Source: Geosiphon pyriformis (lineage: Eukaryota; Glomeromycota; Glomeromycetes; Archaeosporales; Geosiphonaceae). From it: 64,000 bases of DNA. This document shows, piece after piece, positions 12,067 to 24,828 of the stretch (positions are counted from its first letter, which is position 1; the number at the start of each line of letters is the position of its first letter). Where the stretch lies: positions 85,710-149,709 of the forward strand of contig JAAOMT010000294.1 in the NCBI GenBank assembly GCA_016748015.1. Direction: 5' to 3'. The notes below the pieces were generated by a model that saw nothing but the letters and a program-made list of their open reading frames with translations, was not told the DNA's origin and did not search any database. The translations under genes and the position numbers were made by a program.

Positions 12067-12870
12067 TGTTACAGATGATTATTTGGGGTCTTAAATCAAA
12101 TAACAAATCTGTAACTTGGTGCTTAATAACAGATATAATTGGTAATATTTGAAGATTTTAGTAATCTGAAGATTTTGGTTGAATCTTTTGTATAATAAAC
12201 AGAGATTTAATAGTTTTTTTAATAGTCTTTTAGAATCACAATTCTATTAATTTTTTTCTTGGCTTAGTGGCTGGCAATCTTCTGGTAAGTAATCTATTAT
12301 CTCAATGTTTTATCCTTTTACAGAAGTTTTTTACCAGGCAATCTTTGACATTAATAATTCAATGCTTAATTCTTAATTAATTAGTCAACAACAAGAAAAC
12401 AATAAAAAAAAAAAAAGAAAATATGATAACAAATAAAAAAATAAGCCAAGGCAATGAATGTTAATATCCTGTCAATAACCATGATCAAGAGCTATTGTTC
12501 TAACATAGTTAAGTATTGGCAACTATCAATATGAAGTGTTGATAGTAGAGAGTGAATTAAGATAGCATATAATTATTTATTAATATTTGTGAATTTAGAA
12601 GATTGCTTAGATAAAATTTAAATTGAAAAATCTGTTTTTTCTGCTTTTAATGCTACTGCTATATATACATATTTAAGATTTTTCAATTCTTCTATTCTTC
12701 CTGTCAGGAATCCTAGAATTATTGGAATTCTGCAATTCTTTGTATAAGAATCTTGTAATTCCTGGAATCTTGTAATTCCTCTGAAAAGAATCTTAGAATT
12801 TTATATTTACTATGTTTACTTCTGATTGGCTAGTATATACTACTATAATTTTTATCTTCTATGAGTAACA
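12067..12870 (-). repeat. 5' LTR of the gypsy element
   Basis: It begins TGTTACAG and ends GAGTAACA, giving a TGTTAC...GTAACA terminal inverted repeat. It matches 4770-5612 through the TATA-like stretch at about 12660-12670. The U3 side then carries GAATCTTGTAATTCC-type repeats (12700-12800) that differ from those of the 3' LTR. On the minus strand the TATA-like box would serve the element promoter. Confidence 0.85.
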
Positions 12871-13230
12871 ATATTAAAAAAATTTCAGATAAATATATTT
12901 GATTTGGGTTTTTAACAAATATCTTGAAAACATCATTTTTTATTTTATTTAAGGCTATCTGTATTATTAAGTTTAAAATATAATTAAAGCATTAAAATTG
13001 AAAATTCTTTGAATTCTATTGAATGTTTTTCTTTTCTAATTTTTTTGCTAACTTTTTTATGAAAATATTATTATTTACAGTATTATTAAAGATAATAGCA
13101 AGAAGCTGTTTAAAAAAAATTATATTATAACTAATAAAATTGATAGTAAATTTGTATAAAAAAGAGTAAGTATAACTTTTTCTTAAACTTTTTGGTTGAA
13201 AATTTGGCAAAACAATAATAAAAACTATAT
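12871..13230 (-). pseudogene. hAT transposase relic, copy 1
   Basis: The minus strand encodes a CFNYILNLIIQIALNKIKND segment, which matches the conserved hAT transposase patch C-x-A-H-x-L-N-L-x-V with His changed to Tyr. It corresponds to the plus-strand segment at 48905-49010 (CFNYILNLAVQMALDEIKND). The upstream frame (13016-13210) is a decayed flank of the same protein. The relic is cut at 12870 by the gypsy LTR. It preserves the empty site of the LINE inserted at 42073. Confidence 0.7.
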
Positions 13231-14705
13231 AAACTAATATTAAGAAAATATAGTTTTTGATAATATGAACACTGTAGTAATTTTAAGTCTTAAATAATAT
13301 TAATACCAAAAATTCAGCTTTAAAGCAATGATAAAAACCAATTTAAGCCAATATTAAGAAAACACAATTTTTGATAATATAAGTATTATAATAACTCTGA
13401 GTTTTAGATGATACTAATATACTATATAATATATTAATTTTTTTATTGGCTATTAACTAATCCAAATTTATGTAAGAATATATGTATGTATTTTTGATAT
13501 AATTTTATAATTTTTTAATACTTAAAAAATTTGTTCACAATTTTTATTCTATTATGTTATTTACTCATTAATCCAAAATCAATTATTGTTTATTAAAAGT
13601 TCCAATTGTTATTAATATAATAAGCAGTAATAGAAATAAAAACTTTGTTATTAAAAAATGTTCAAAGATCTAATGTAAAAGAAATTTTGGATTTAATAGT
13701 ATCTAAGTATATTTATTATATTATAAGTATAAATAAAAAAAAAACATTTCATAATAAAAATAATACTTACTTTTAATTTTTGTTTACTCAAAACATAGAG
13801 TTTTATGACTCTATTTTTAATTATATTGGCACAAACAAGTTAAGAAATAGGATTTAAATATTGAAATATTTTAATTAATTTAGAGTTTTCTACTGTAAAA
13901 AGTGATTATTAACAGTTAATAAGCCCAATAGTAATCATGTTGTAAAGTTTTTTATTATCAACATTAATAACAGTTACTACAGAAAACTAAAGCAGTTTTT
14001 TAGTTAGATTGGCCAAAAATTATAAAACAAAATAACAATCTCATTTATTAAAATATTTTTTTAATTGATTCATAATTTTTCTAAATATTTTGTTTTTTTT
14101 TATAATATTTTTTTATTATAACATATATTGTTTAGTGAAAAGCCTTTAAATAGTATTATAAAAGTTTGGTAGTATTTGTAATTTTGTAAGAAAATAGTTT
14201 ATGCATATATTTTAAGATTGTATATTTTGCTGTTTTTTTTTGTTCATTCAAATTTATCAAAATAGTTTTATATTTTATTTTAAAAACTATATTTACCAAA
14301 TATATTAATTTGAACTATTTAAGTTATCAAATTTTATTATATTAAATTTTAAATCTTTAATAAAATTAGATAATACTAACAATAAATTTATTTTAATAAG
14401 TTAAAGAGTAGAATTGTTATATATATAGTTTTATATATTTTTTTAACTAATTATAGTAATTAAACAAAATAATAATTAATAAACAAATAATACAAGTTAT
14501 ATTTTTTTTTAATTTTATTAAACTTAAACAAGTTTATAAACTTTGAACCAAACTTAAACCAAATTTAGATTTGTCAAAAAGATTCAATATCAAACTTAAA
14601 CTGAATCTACTTTGAAAAATTGGTTCAGTTTAAGTTCAGTTCATAATTTGAATTAAATTTGAACAACATTCAAAGTTTGGTTCAGTTTGGTTCAATTAGA
14701 ACTCT
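13231..14705 (-). repeat. Repeat R3 (5' part of hAT-type relic), inverted copy
   Basis: In reverse orientation this aligns with the units at 39558-40452 and 40458-41345 and their continuation to about 42000. Shared blocks include the GAACC/AAACTTAAAC-rich cluster at 14521-14703 and the GCCAATACAATTAAAAATAGA block near 13810-13835. It is continuous with the transposase relic at 12871-13230. No intact frame is present. Confidence 0.65.
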
Positions 14706-17700
14706 ATTTTCAAAACCATTAATTTTTGAAAACAATTTTTTGACTGTAATAAGTTTGTTTTAAGAAAACTTTTCAATAATATTATCAAACTAATATCCAA
14801 AATAAATAAATTCTTAACAGAAACATTAACCAGATTTTTTAGAAAGAAAAAAAGAGCTAATAGAGTATTTAACAAGATATTATCATTATTTTTACTTAAA
14901 AAATTGATCTTTTTTAAAAATGTTTTCAATGCTTTTTTGGTCTTTATTTGTAAATTTTTTAGTATTTGGTTGGAATTTTTTTTATTAGAAATAATCTTTT
15001 TATTATAATCAATACTGGTTTTTTTACCAAACACTTTTTTTGTATATTAATACTATTAAATTTAGTAATATTACTAGTTTTAAAGTTTCAAGAGTAACCA
15101 CTTAAAGTCTTTGTAAAAATTACTTTATTATTATTATTGTTATTCAAAGTATTATTTTTTCTCTTTTTTCTTAAAAGAACATATTTGTTATTATTGTTAA
15201 AACCAGAATTTTTAATAAACTTCTTTATAATAATGATACTAAAACCAACAATAATCTTGTAATTAAGCAAAAAAGATTTGGATTTATTGTATTAAATGAT
15301 TAAAAAACTTCTTTTTAATAAATGTATTTTTTAATAGATTTTTAGGTTTAAAAAAGAAAAAAGCTTTTTTTCTAAAACATATTATTGAAAAAAATAAAGT
15401 AAAACCAAATCTGAACAAAATTAAAAAAATTAAAATTTTTTTTCTTTAATCAATTTTTGTGAACTATAAAAATTTTAAAACTCATTAAATATTACTGTCA
15501 CTTTATTAAAAATTTTTTTACTACTTGTTTTTAAAATATGTATTGTATATTTAAAAAACTAAACAATAAAAAGTTTTTAATTATTTCAAGTACTAATTTA
15601 TCAAAGCTTTAATCTTAATATATCTAAATTTTAATAAACAGTTTATTGTAACTATTAATACATTAAAAAATACTCTTGAAGCAGTTTTATTTTAAATTGG
15701 GCCAAATAATAGAAAACATCTAATTATTTATATTAACAGAAGTATTAGTATAGCTGAAAAAATATACAGTACTATAAACTTAAGATGTTTTATTATTTAC
15801 TAGATTATATAAAACTAAAAATATTATTTTTACTAACTATTTAATTTATATATTAATTATAAAAAACTTATTTGGTTATTTAATAAATCACAATTTGAAG
15901 AAAAATATACAAAATAAAATACTTACTTATAGCAATTTTTATACAAAGTTCATTATAAAAAAGAAGCTAAAAATACTAATGCTAATAGCTTATTGAAAAT
16001 AACTTAAATTTAATTTTGTGCTAATAAATATAACTACTTTTCAATGATTATATTAATATCTGTTAACAAATTAGTTTAAAAAAAATTAGCTCAACAAAAA
16101 CAAAATACTATATAAAAATAAACTTAAAACTATTTTATTTACAACAAATAATTATACTGTTATAAAAAAAAAATTCAAATTTTATGTCTTATATAATTTA
16201 TTAATCAATTAAAATATAGAAATACAATCTAATTTATGATACATAAATTGAATTTTTGATATGTTGAATTTTTTGTGTTTACTATATAACTATATCTAAA
16301 TATATTGCAAAACTTTTAGTATTAATTTATACAAGTTTTATTAATATAAAACTTGTTATATTGTAATATAGTTAGAAAAGCTTGTATATTAAAAGAGTTT
16401 AACAATAAATAAAATCAAAAATACAATATTAAAAATGTAATAAATCAAGAAATAAAAGATATATTAGATCAAAAAATAAAAAATACACTAAATTAGGAGA
16501 TAAAAAACACATTAAATTAAACAATACAATAAGTTTAATTATATTATACTATATATTTATAATATATATATTTATAACTATGTATCATAAATAACATATT
16601 ATTATAATATAATATTATTAAATATTTGATTGTATATCTTATTAAAAAAAAGATAGTTCTATAGTAATTAATAATGATATAATATATGTTTGTCTCTTAA
16701 TATTTTTTTAATAATTTAATTATCTTATTAAGTAATAAATATTAAATTATATATATTAAGTATTTATATATATAATACAGTAAAATAAAGTTTTTAAATT
16801 ATAGTTTTATTTGTAATATAAATATGTATTTATTTAATAATTTTTAATTAATACAAATTTGAATTTATTTATGTTGTTTTAATTCTTAATAATATGTATT
16901 AATATTATTAATTTGTATGTAATAATATATAAAAACTTTATATTTAGAGAATAATATATTAAAACTATGTTGGTTTTTAGTAATATAAAAAATAAAATAT
17001 TAAAATTAATTGATTTTGTTTGAAGTTTTATAATTGAACATAAAAAACAAATCTGGCTAAAAAAAAAAAATTTATTAGTGCCAATAAATTTTTATTTGCT
17101 AATATTTGTGGTTTATTAATATTTTGTTTAAAAATATGTAAATGTTTAGTATTAAGAAGAATTATGTTTCAAGTTTTGGTTTAAAATAGCAGTATTTGTT
17201 TTTTGTAAACTAGACAGAGATATTTTTGTTAAAATAGTTTAATATAGTCTTGATTAGCTAAATGTATAAAAAAAACATGAATTATATTCAATTTAGAACA
17301 CTTGGTTGTTCATTAAACTGAATAAAAAAAATTAAAACTAAATTAAATAAATTAGTTAAATACTAAACAAATTAACAGCTATATATTGAAAATAAAAAGT
17401 ATTAATAGTTTTATCGAAATGTAATCAATAATTTATAATATTAAGATCAAATAATAATAAATAATTTACCGTGGAATATAAATACAAATTGCAAAAAACC
17501 TGCTTTTCAATTTTTGTTTGATTAATTCAGTCATAAAATAACAAATTGCTTCCACTGATAGTTTCAAAATTTATTTAGTTATAATAAAATACAAAATATT
17601 TCTTTAAGATTCTAAAATTATCATTCTAAAATACTTTTTTTACAACATCCATTTCACGTGAACTTAAAATAAAGCTATACTTTAGCATGATGAAATAAAA

Positions 17701-17751
17701 ATTTATAAAATAGAACTTATCTAATATATAAAATTGTGGACAATCGATCAA
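14706..17751. other. A+T-rich intergenic desert
   Basis: The DNA is over 80 percent A+T by eye. Frames such as 14696-15034 (minus) are Lys/Asn/Leu/Phe strings that look like decayed coding sequence, with no recognisable motif. The desert ends abruptly at the 3' end of the F-BAR gene, where CpG reappears. Confidence 0.65.
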
Positions 17752-20700
17752 TTAATCCAATGGCGTCGTAAAATTGCTGGGAAATAATCCTCTGACCTTT
17801 CGAGATTCATCTAAAAGTTCTCCTTCCCACCAACCATCTTCTTGCATTGCAAGAACAGCTAAAACATCATTCGCCGTGAAAGATATTTCCTCGGGTATAG
17901 TTGCTCGATAGTCATATAATGTGCGCACTATCAAATTAAATTACCACAAAGAATGAATATTGAGAATATTGAGAATATAAATAATTTAAACAAATTTTAT
18001 ATGAATAAGCTCACCAGTAAAAAGAATCGGCCGCCCATCATCCGTCAATTGGGTTCCGGGTCTGTTTGAAGGTCCATTTGGACCTGGTACAATTCCAGCA
18101 GGTAATCGTGGGGATGATTGTTGGTTATGCGGTGGAGGTCTATTCCACGAAGAATTATTATTATTATTATTATTATAAGATGAAGGTCCTTGTGTTACAG
18201 AAGGACCAGGATGGCTATGGTTGGGATTTCCTCCATATACAGCGTTGGGTGGTAATGTAGCATTTCTTGACAAAGAAGATGGCTGACGTTGTTGGTGTGG
18301 CTGAAAACCAAGAGCAGGTCCCCTTGGAGCTTGATGAAAATTTGGGTTTTGATATTGAGGTCTCAATTGCTGTGGTTGGATCACTGGAGTTAACTCGGGT
18401 CGCCCATAATTAGAAGGACCTGAATCGCGAGGTGGTTGATAGCTACTAGGTAGACCATCAACATCTGGACCATAAGTATACGGAGTACTTATCGCAGTAT
18501 TTATAGTATTGCTTCGTTGAATATTTGAACGTGAAATTTGTTGTTGATATGGTCCTGGTTGAGATCCACCACGATAATTGGGATGAATATTTGGATTTTG
18601 TCTAGAAAAATCATAGGTGTTTACATTATTGGTACGCAGGGAAGGCCTCCCTTGTAAAGGGGAAGGTTGATAGGCCGAGGATGGTACATATTTATGACGA
18701 TTATTTTGATCCCCATTTATTGTACTGTTTACGGAGCTGTTTGGACGAGGTTGTTGGAAGGGCGTCACTGATGAATATTCGGATTGTGGTCGGCTGGCGA
18801 AATTTGAATCGCTGATAATAGTCGGAGTAGCAGTGATTTGAAATTTGGCAGATTCTGGTGGAAGTCGTCCATCATTTTTAAGATATTTCTCAGCTAAAGT
18901 ATCCTGAGTTACTCTACCATAAGCATCCATTGTTATTCCAAGAGACTTATTACTGCTATTGGTACTGGAGGAAGTGTTTATCGTATCTGTTCTCGTGACT
19001 CCTTGACTAGGCGATGTTTTAAGTTTGGGAGATGGGATTGGAGTTGAAGAGTTACGTCTTGGAGAGGGTGACGGGCTTTGACGTATCGAAGAAGTAACTG
19101 ATGATGGCTCTCCAGTTGATTCAATTTGATGAGGACTTTGTCGTAACTCATTCTTTAAGGATGGTTGCTGGTTAGGCTGAAACTGATTTGAAATTGGAAG
19201 TTGACTGGTCATAGAAAGTCGTCTTAAATCACCTGGTCCTTGGTTAATAGTAGCCGGTGGTATCTGTGGAGATCGGGAACGATTACTTATCATTGTTTGA
19301 ATTTCCATTTGTTGGGACGATCGTGGACCAAAATCCGCTGAAGGCTGACGTCGTGCATCGCCTGGTCCATTTACTATATGAGATGGGTCAAATGGTTGAC
19401 CAGCGATAGCTCCATATGGTGGCTGCTGGCTATTTGGAAGCTGTTGTTGTTGATAAGGATGAGCTTGAGAGCGAATTTGTTGGTATTGTTGATGCTGAGG
19501 TGGCTGATATTGATATTGCTGCGGATTGGGTTGATGAGGTCGCTGTTGCGGATTTAAAAACGTAGATGATGGTTTCGAGGTAGCTAAAATTTGGGATTGA
19601 GAGGAGGTTTGCGAAGAAGGGGTGTGATCAGTGCTCTGAAGTTTTGAACTCAAATGGGAATTAAAAGTTCTGGAATCGATTTGAGATTGATCCGAAAACA
19701 AATTATTGATGTTTGTATTGCTTTTATGTGAATGAGGCTGATCAGTTTCTATTTTGTAAAGATTGGATTCTAAAGGTATAGGTGGTTGAGGCTTCTCAAT
19801 TAAATGTGTCTGAATCCGTGAAATATCTTTTGATTCTAGATTTGACTGTTCTTGATTTGACTTTACGTTTGGATCCAAAGATAAATTCAACGGGGATTCT
19901 TTGATATCAGAATTTGCAGATTGACTCTCAAATCCGGCCAAAGCTTTTTCAATCAAATATTGTTGTTCATCAATCTTGTCATTTTTCACACTAGTGTCTT
20001 GAATTTCAAAAACATTGTTACCAATTGACATGAATTGTTTCGCTCCAACAATCGGAGGCTCAAACTCCTCTTCAAACTCAATTTGTTGCGATCGATTTAA
20101 GCTTGGTGATGAATTTTGAGTTAAAGATGCTGGTTTTGGTGAAGTCAAGGTTGAATACAAACTTGCACGTTTCATGTCTAAATCTGGACTTTGATGCGAT
20201 GCTGAATCATCATCTTTAGTTGTTATCTCATAAAGACTTTGTTGAGTTGGACTAGTGTAGCCGCTCTTTGTATATGGGTCATATCGTTGCTTGTGATTGT
20301 CTTGATACGGTGTTGACTGTAATTCATCTTGATTGATTGATATACTCAAGTCATTTGTTTGTGAATATTCGGAAGTATTATCTGCTATATCAATAGGAAC
20401 GGCACGATTTGAATCAAGTCCAAATTCATCATTTGTCGAATTTCTCTCAAATGATGCTAGGGTGTATCTCAAGTCACTCTCTTTAGCTCCTGATTGAAAA
20501 TTCACATAACTTGGTGGTTCTAATTGCAAGAAAAAGTTATAATCAAGAAATATACCCTTTAATATATGATCGAAAATTATCAAAATTCATACCAGGAATC
20601 TCTGGTCCTGTTGCACGCTCCCGAATGAATGTTAGTATATCAATTTCGACGTGGCACTGCTCTAAACAACTTCGAATACTTTCGCATGACTATTATTATA

Positions 20701-22225
20701 AATAGGTTTATAATTTTATAATTCATTTTTGTAAAAAAAACTTGAATTTTCCTCTAGATTGATAATCCTGGAAATTTTGATTAAATCAAAATTTCTATTC
20801 TCCCGAATAATTAATTACCTCGTCATCGGCAACACAACTTGATGAAATTAAATTTGCGTACAGCCATAAATTCCTCTTCAAGAAATCGATACGTTCTTCT
20901 TCTAAATCTTGGAATTTCTACATGTTAATAAAACTCCTTTATTAGAATTGGTTTAATATGGTTTAAACTCGAAATTCATAAGCGATGATATTTACATCAC
21001 AAGTAACTCTCCAATCCAGATTCCATTTTTGGGTAAGGTCTGACGCGCCTTTAAGGTAATTTTGATATTCTTGATCTAATGATAAAACACCAAATTTTAC
21101 TAATCGAGAATAGGTCAAAAAATCCATGCTTAATTTAACTGGAATTTACCCGCAATTCGAAGAGCTATTTGGCTCTTTTCTAGTTTGAAATTGAACTAAT
21201 CAAAATGTGAAATAGATTAATTAATATTAGAATAGAAAATAAGTTGGCATAGAGAAATTGAATGGTATGGTCACCTTATCCAAGTCTTTACCTATAGAAT
21301 TTTGTCGAGATGCTAATAAAGCATTCATTTTGACACATTCAGTTTCATATTTTTCTTTTGCCTGAACGATCCCGGATAAGAATAAAAACAAACTTTTAGA
21401 AAGGAAATCAATCGCCGATATCATTAGTCTACGCAGAAAATAACATATACTTTGAATCAAGTATGACTTGCCTTTTGCAGATTGGCAGTTTGGGTTTGTT
21501 TGTTGCGCAAACTTCGATCCACAATTAAAGTTTGCTAAATAAATGTTGAAAGATATATTAAAAAAGATGTCTGGCCAACCAGGGTTCTAGAAATTATGAT
21601 TTTACAATACCTGCTTTCTTTTTTCTTTCTGGCTAGCTATAAAAGTCGCTAATTCCTGTTCGAGTTTTGCTTTAATGTTTTGTGCAAGATTAATGTGTGA
21701 TTTTGCTGTTGCCTCTAAAGCTTGTCGCGTTGTTTCAAAAGACTCCCGTAATGAGCTTTTTTTTTATGAAAATATAAGACCCATTAGTTGAAAATGGCTT
21801 TAGGAAAAGAAGGAAATCCCAAGGCTCAATATAAGAATAGGTTCAAAGAATTGAACCTTTACCCAGTTTCATCTTTCCCAAAAATGGTCTTGGATAACTT
21901 CATCAACCGTTTTCCATAATCTTCCTCTATAGAAGCACTGAAAAAAGTAACTCTATTAGGATTCCAAGGCCTTAAAGTTGTAAAAAACGTTTAATAAAGA
22001 AATTACCGGTCATGGAGAAAAGATTTGACTTCATCGCAAGTCTGCTTTGCTTGACGCATTCTTGTCATCAAGGCTTCATGACCTGCTTCGTTTTTGCCCT
22101 ATGATTGACAATAACAAACTAATCAAGCATTTGGAACCACTTGCGGGCAAAAATGAGAAGCTTACCCAAAAGTTATTTGAAAATATATGGGAGCGAGCAT
22201 CCTTATTGTCCCCTTTAGAAGTCAT
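17752..22225 (-). CDS. F-BAR/SH3 cytokinesis scaffold, Cdc15/Imp2/Hof1 type
   Basis: Twelve exons on the minus strand join in frame to 1174 aa: 22225-22166, 22098-22007, 21937-21863, 21755-21611, 21534-21472, 21361-21275, 21195-21150, 21075-20996, 20917-20819, 20689-20593, 20519-18015 and 17927-17752. The start ATG at 22225 gives HIFSNNFW, the usual F-BAR opening. The F-BAR domain spans about 1-280 (AKQTCDEVKSFLHDR, RASIEEDYGKRLMKL, then FIRERATGPEIP at its end). Residues about 282-1115 form one 2.5-kb exon of Ser/Gln/Pro/Asn-rich disordered sequence with many SP and TP sites. An SH3 domain (TLYDYRA, DGWWEGE, GLFPSNF) occupies the last 57 residues. The family binds membrane and organises the contractile ring and septum. 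The fifth intron is GC-AG. The gene diverges from Notchless across 261 bp. Orthology within the Cdc15 subfamily is inferred. Confidence 0.93.
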
Positions 22226-22486
22226 TTTCGTTGCTGATAAGCCGCTTTGTGTGAGTTGGATGGAACTAAAGGGGCAATTGATTATACACTTGTATATATA
22301 TAGCCGGGAAATTTAAGTGGTTTTGCAATGTTTATGTTTCTCGAGAAACCCAATTCCGGAGTTAAAGCCAGCTCTCAACAGAATGTCTTGCAGTGTCGGA
22401 AAATTTGATGGTCAATGTATCACCACATTAAAAAAACATTGGTCCATTGTGACACTTTGATCAGGAAATTTTGACATCGTTAATAA
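22226..22486. promoter_or_regulatory. Divergent promoter between F-BAR gene and Notchless
   Basis: The two start codons are 261 bp apart and face away from each other, so this short segment must hold both promoters and both 5' leaders. It is less A+T-rich than the deserts. An ATAAACA-like box (TGTTTATG at about 22329-22336) resembles a forkhead site, and forkhead factors drive cdc15 in fission yeast. One short box is weak evidence. No clear TATA element is seen. Confidence 0.5.
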
Positions 22487-24646
22487 ATGGCCACCAAAGG
22501 ACCTCCTGTTCGAAAATCAAAAAAACGTAGACTTGAGACTTCTAAAGTTGATAAGGAGGAAGAAAGTCAGGGCAATGTAATTGCACAACTAAAGTCGGTC
22601 GAAGGGGAGTCTTCCGGACCTCCACTGAGCTTGCCGGCTAACGTCACACCTCAACAGCTTCAACTTTTGATAAACCAATTACTAGACAACGTAAGTAAAA
22701 AATTGTAATCAGTTATGAAGGTTGAATCTTTAAACACAAACTTAAAACCTAATTATTAACCGAATTCAATTTTTCAGGAAGACCCTCTTCCTTATGCCTT
22801 CCACGTCGATGACAAAGAAATAACGACAAATCTTTATCAGGACATTATTGAAGGATTAAATAAATCGACTGAGCACATTTTGACTATTATTTATCAACCT
22901 CAGGCCATCTTTCGGGTGCGGGCCGTGAATAGATGCAGTTCCAGTTTAAGCGGTATCAAGTTGAATTTCCCTTGCAATCCTTGATTATCGATTTGTTATT
23001 GATTATGATTTTTCTCGACATTATGCTCCCCAAATTTTTGGATCTACAGGGCATACAGAAGCCATATTGTCTGTTAGCTTTAGTCCTGATGGTACTCAAC
23101 TTGCCACAGGTTCCGGTTCGTATCGATCTGAAGTTTCTTGGGCGTAATTAGGCTTTTAATATCTTATCTATTATCATCAGGTGATACCACAGTAAGAATA
23201 TGGGATCTCAATACAGAAACTCCTCATCACACATGCTCAGGTTAATACGATTAAACCGGCATAATTACAGTTTTAAAGATTGAGAACAATTATTAAATTT
23301 CTTTATACCTTTCAGGGCATACGAATTGGGTGCTGTATATCGCATGGTCACCCGACGGAAAATATCTGGCCTCTGGAAGTATGGACAACACGGTAAATTG
23401 CGATTCTGTTAGTTTTGGTCGAATATTTCAAAAATTTTTTTTAATATGCTGTGACTTTTAGGTTCGTGTATGGGATCCTTCAACAGGAAAATCAATTGGA
23501 GATGCTCTTAAAGGACACACAAAATGGATTACGTCTTTAGCCTGGGAACCCCTTCACTTGTAATTATCCTTTTTCATTAAAGTAATACAACCATTATCTC
23601 ATATTTCATTATTTTTTTTATAGAAACTCAAAATGTAATCGCCTAGCCTCTGCCTCAAAAGATGGAACGATTCGCGTTTGGGATGTCATCCTTCGGCGCC
23701 TATTATTTTCTTTAGCACAACATACGGCAGCGGTGACATGTGTCAAATGGGGAGGTGACGGCTTATTATACTCATCTAGCCAAGATAAATCTATAAAAGT
23801 CTGGGATGGTTTGGTAATTTTACATGATGAAACTTAATTACTTGCTAATTTTTTATGTTACAATTTATTTCTTTCTTTCTTTCTTTCTTTGAAAGGGAAA
23901 ACTTGTTAAGACATTATCTGGACATGCGCATTGGGTTAATACCATGGCTTTGAGCACAGATTTTCTTTTGAGAACGGGAGCCATTGACCACACCGGTAAA
24001 ACCCCAAAAGATGAGATAGAAGCAACAAATTGGGCCCTTGCTCGATATCAAGCGGGTCGAGGAAATAAAACTGAACGCCTCGTTTCAGGATCCGATGATT
24101 TCACGATGTTCTTATGGGAGCCAGCAACTAGCAAAAAGCCTATAGCCCGTCTAACAGGACATCAAAAACTTGTTAACCATGTTTGTTTTTCTCCGGATTC
24201 ACGTTTTATTGCTAGTGCAAGCTTTGATAATTCAGTAAAGCTTTGGGACGGATACTCGGGCAAATTCATTGCTTCATTAAGGGGACATGTGGGACCAGTT
24301 TATCAAGTTTGTTGGTCGGCTGACAGTCGAATGTTGATTAGTGCTAGTAAAGATAGTACTTTAAAAATCTGGGATCTGAAAACACATAAGATCAAATCAG
24401 ATTTACCCGGACATCTTGACGAGGTGAGCAGGTAATTTTCTTTTCTTAAAAGCATTTTTAAATTGATCTTTCCTATTGCAGGTCTTTAGTGTTGATTGGA
24501 GTCCTGGCGGTGATAAGGTGGCCAGTGGAGGTAAAGACGGACAGCTCAAGATGTGAGTACATTAGACATCAATAAAATGTAGATATTTGGATTTGTAATA
24601 GTCAAAATGAACGTTTTATTTCCCACAATATAGATGGCGAAACTAA
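22487..24646 (+). CDS. NLE1: Notchless/Rsa4, 60S ribosome assembly WD40 protein
   Basis: Ten exons join in frame to 493 aa: 22487-22690, 22778-22952, 23050-23115, 23181-23240, 23316-23392, 23462-23559, 23624-23813, 23896-24423, 24482-24552 and 24634-24646. The family is usually about 480-515 aa. An N-terminal basic segment (RKSKKRR) precedes the NLE ubiquitin-like domain (about 50-125, ending YQPQAIFRVRAVNRC), followed by eight WD40 repeats (for example DTTVRIWD, DNTVRVWD, DGTIRVWD, DKSIKVWD, DNSVKLWD, DSTLKIWD). The C-terminus is LKIWRN, as in the family. The NLE domain binds the MIDAS domain of the AAA ATPase Midasin/Rea1, whose pull remodels pre-60S particles in the nucleolus and nucleus. 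The last exon is only 13 bp including the stop. No disruption is seen. Confidence 0.97.
23868..23890 (+). repeat. TTTC microsatellite in an intron
   Basis: Six TTTC/CTTT units form the polypyrimidine tract directly before the 3' splice site (AAAG at 23892-23895) of the seventh Notchless intron. It may therefore act as part of the acceptor. Copy number is likely variable. Confidence 0.7.
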
Positions 24647-24828
24647 TAACGCATTAGAAAACAATCCATGATCCACAATCTAATGAGATCAAGAAAAGAA
24701 AACATGGATTTCGCATAAGAATGGGATGTGAAATAAGGTAATAAATATATGTATATGATATTTATGAAGAGCCAGCTTCCACTCATGACCCGTTCTGAGA
24801 TAAAAACTTCTGGGACGTTATCTTTGAG

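Larger units (their letters stand above)
4770..12870 (-). mobile_element. Ty3/gypsy-like LTR retrotransposon, decayed and deleted
   Basis: The element reads on the minus strand. It has a 5' LTR at 12067-12870, primer binding site, Gag, protease, Cys-rich segment, dUTPase-like domain, RT, integrase C-terminal domain, an extra C-terminal domain, polypurine tract and a 3' LTR at 4770-5612. All frames carry stops. RNase H and the integrase catalytic core are missing between RT and the integrase C-terminus. No matching target-site duplication is visible outside the LTRs. The element is non-functional and could move only if supplied in trans. Confidence 0.9.

Noticed and set aside
21227-21460. Separate 77-codon gene on the minus strand
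   Set aside because: It is an exon of the F-BAR gene read together with its two flanking introns.
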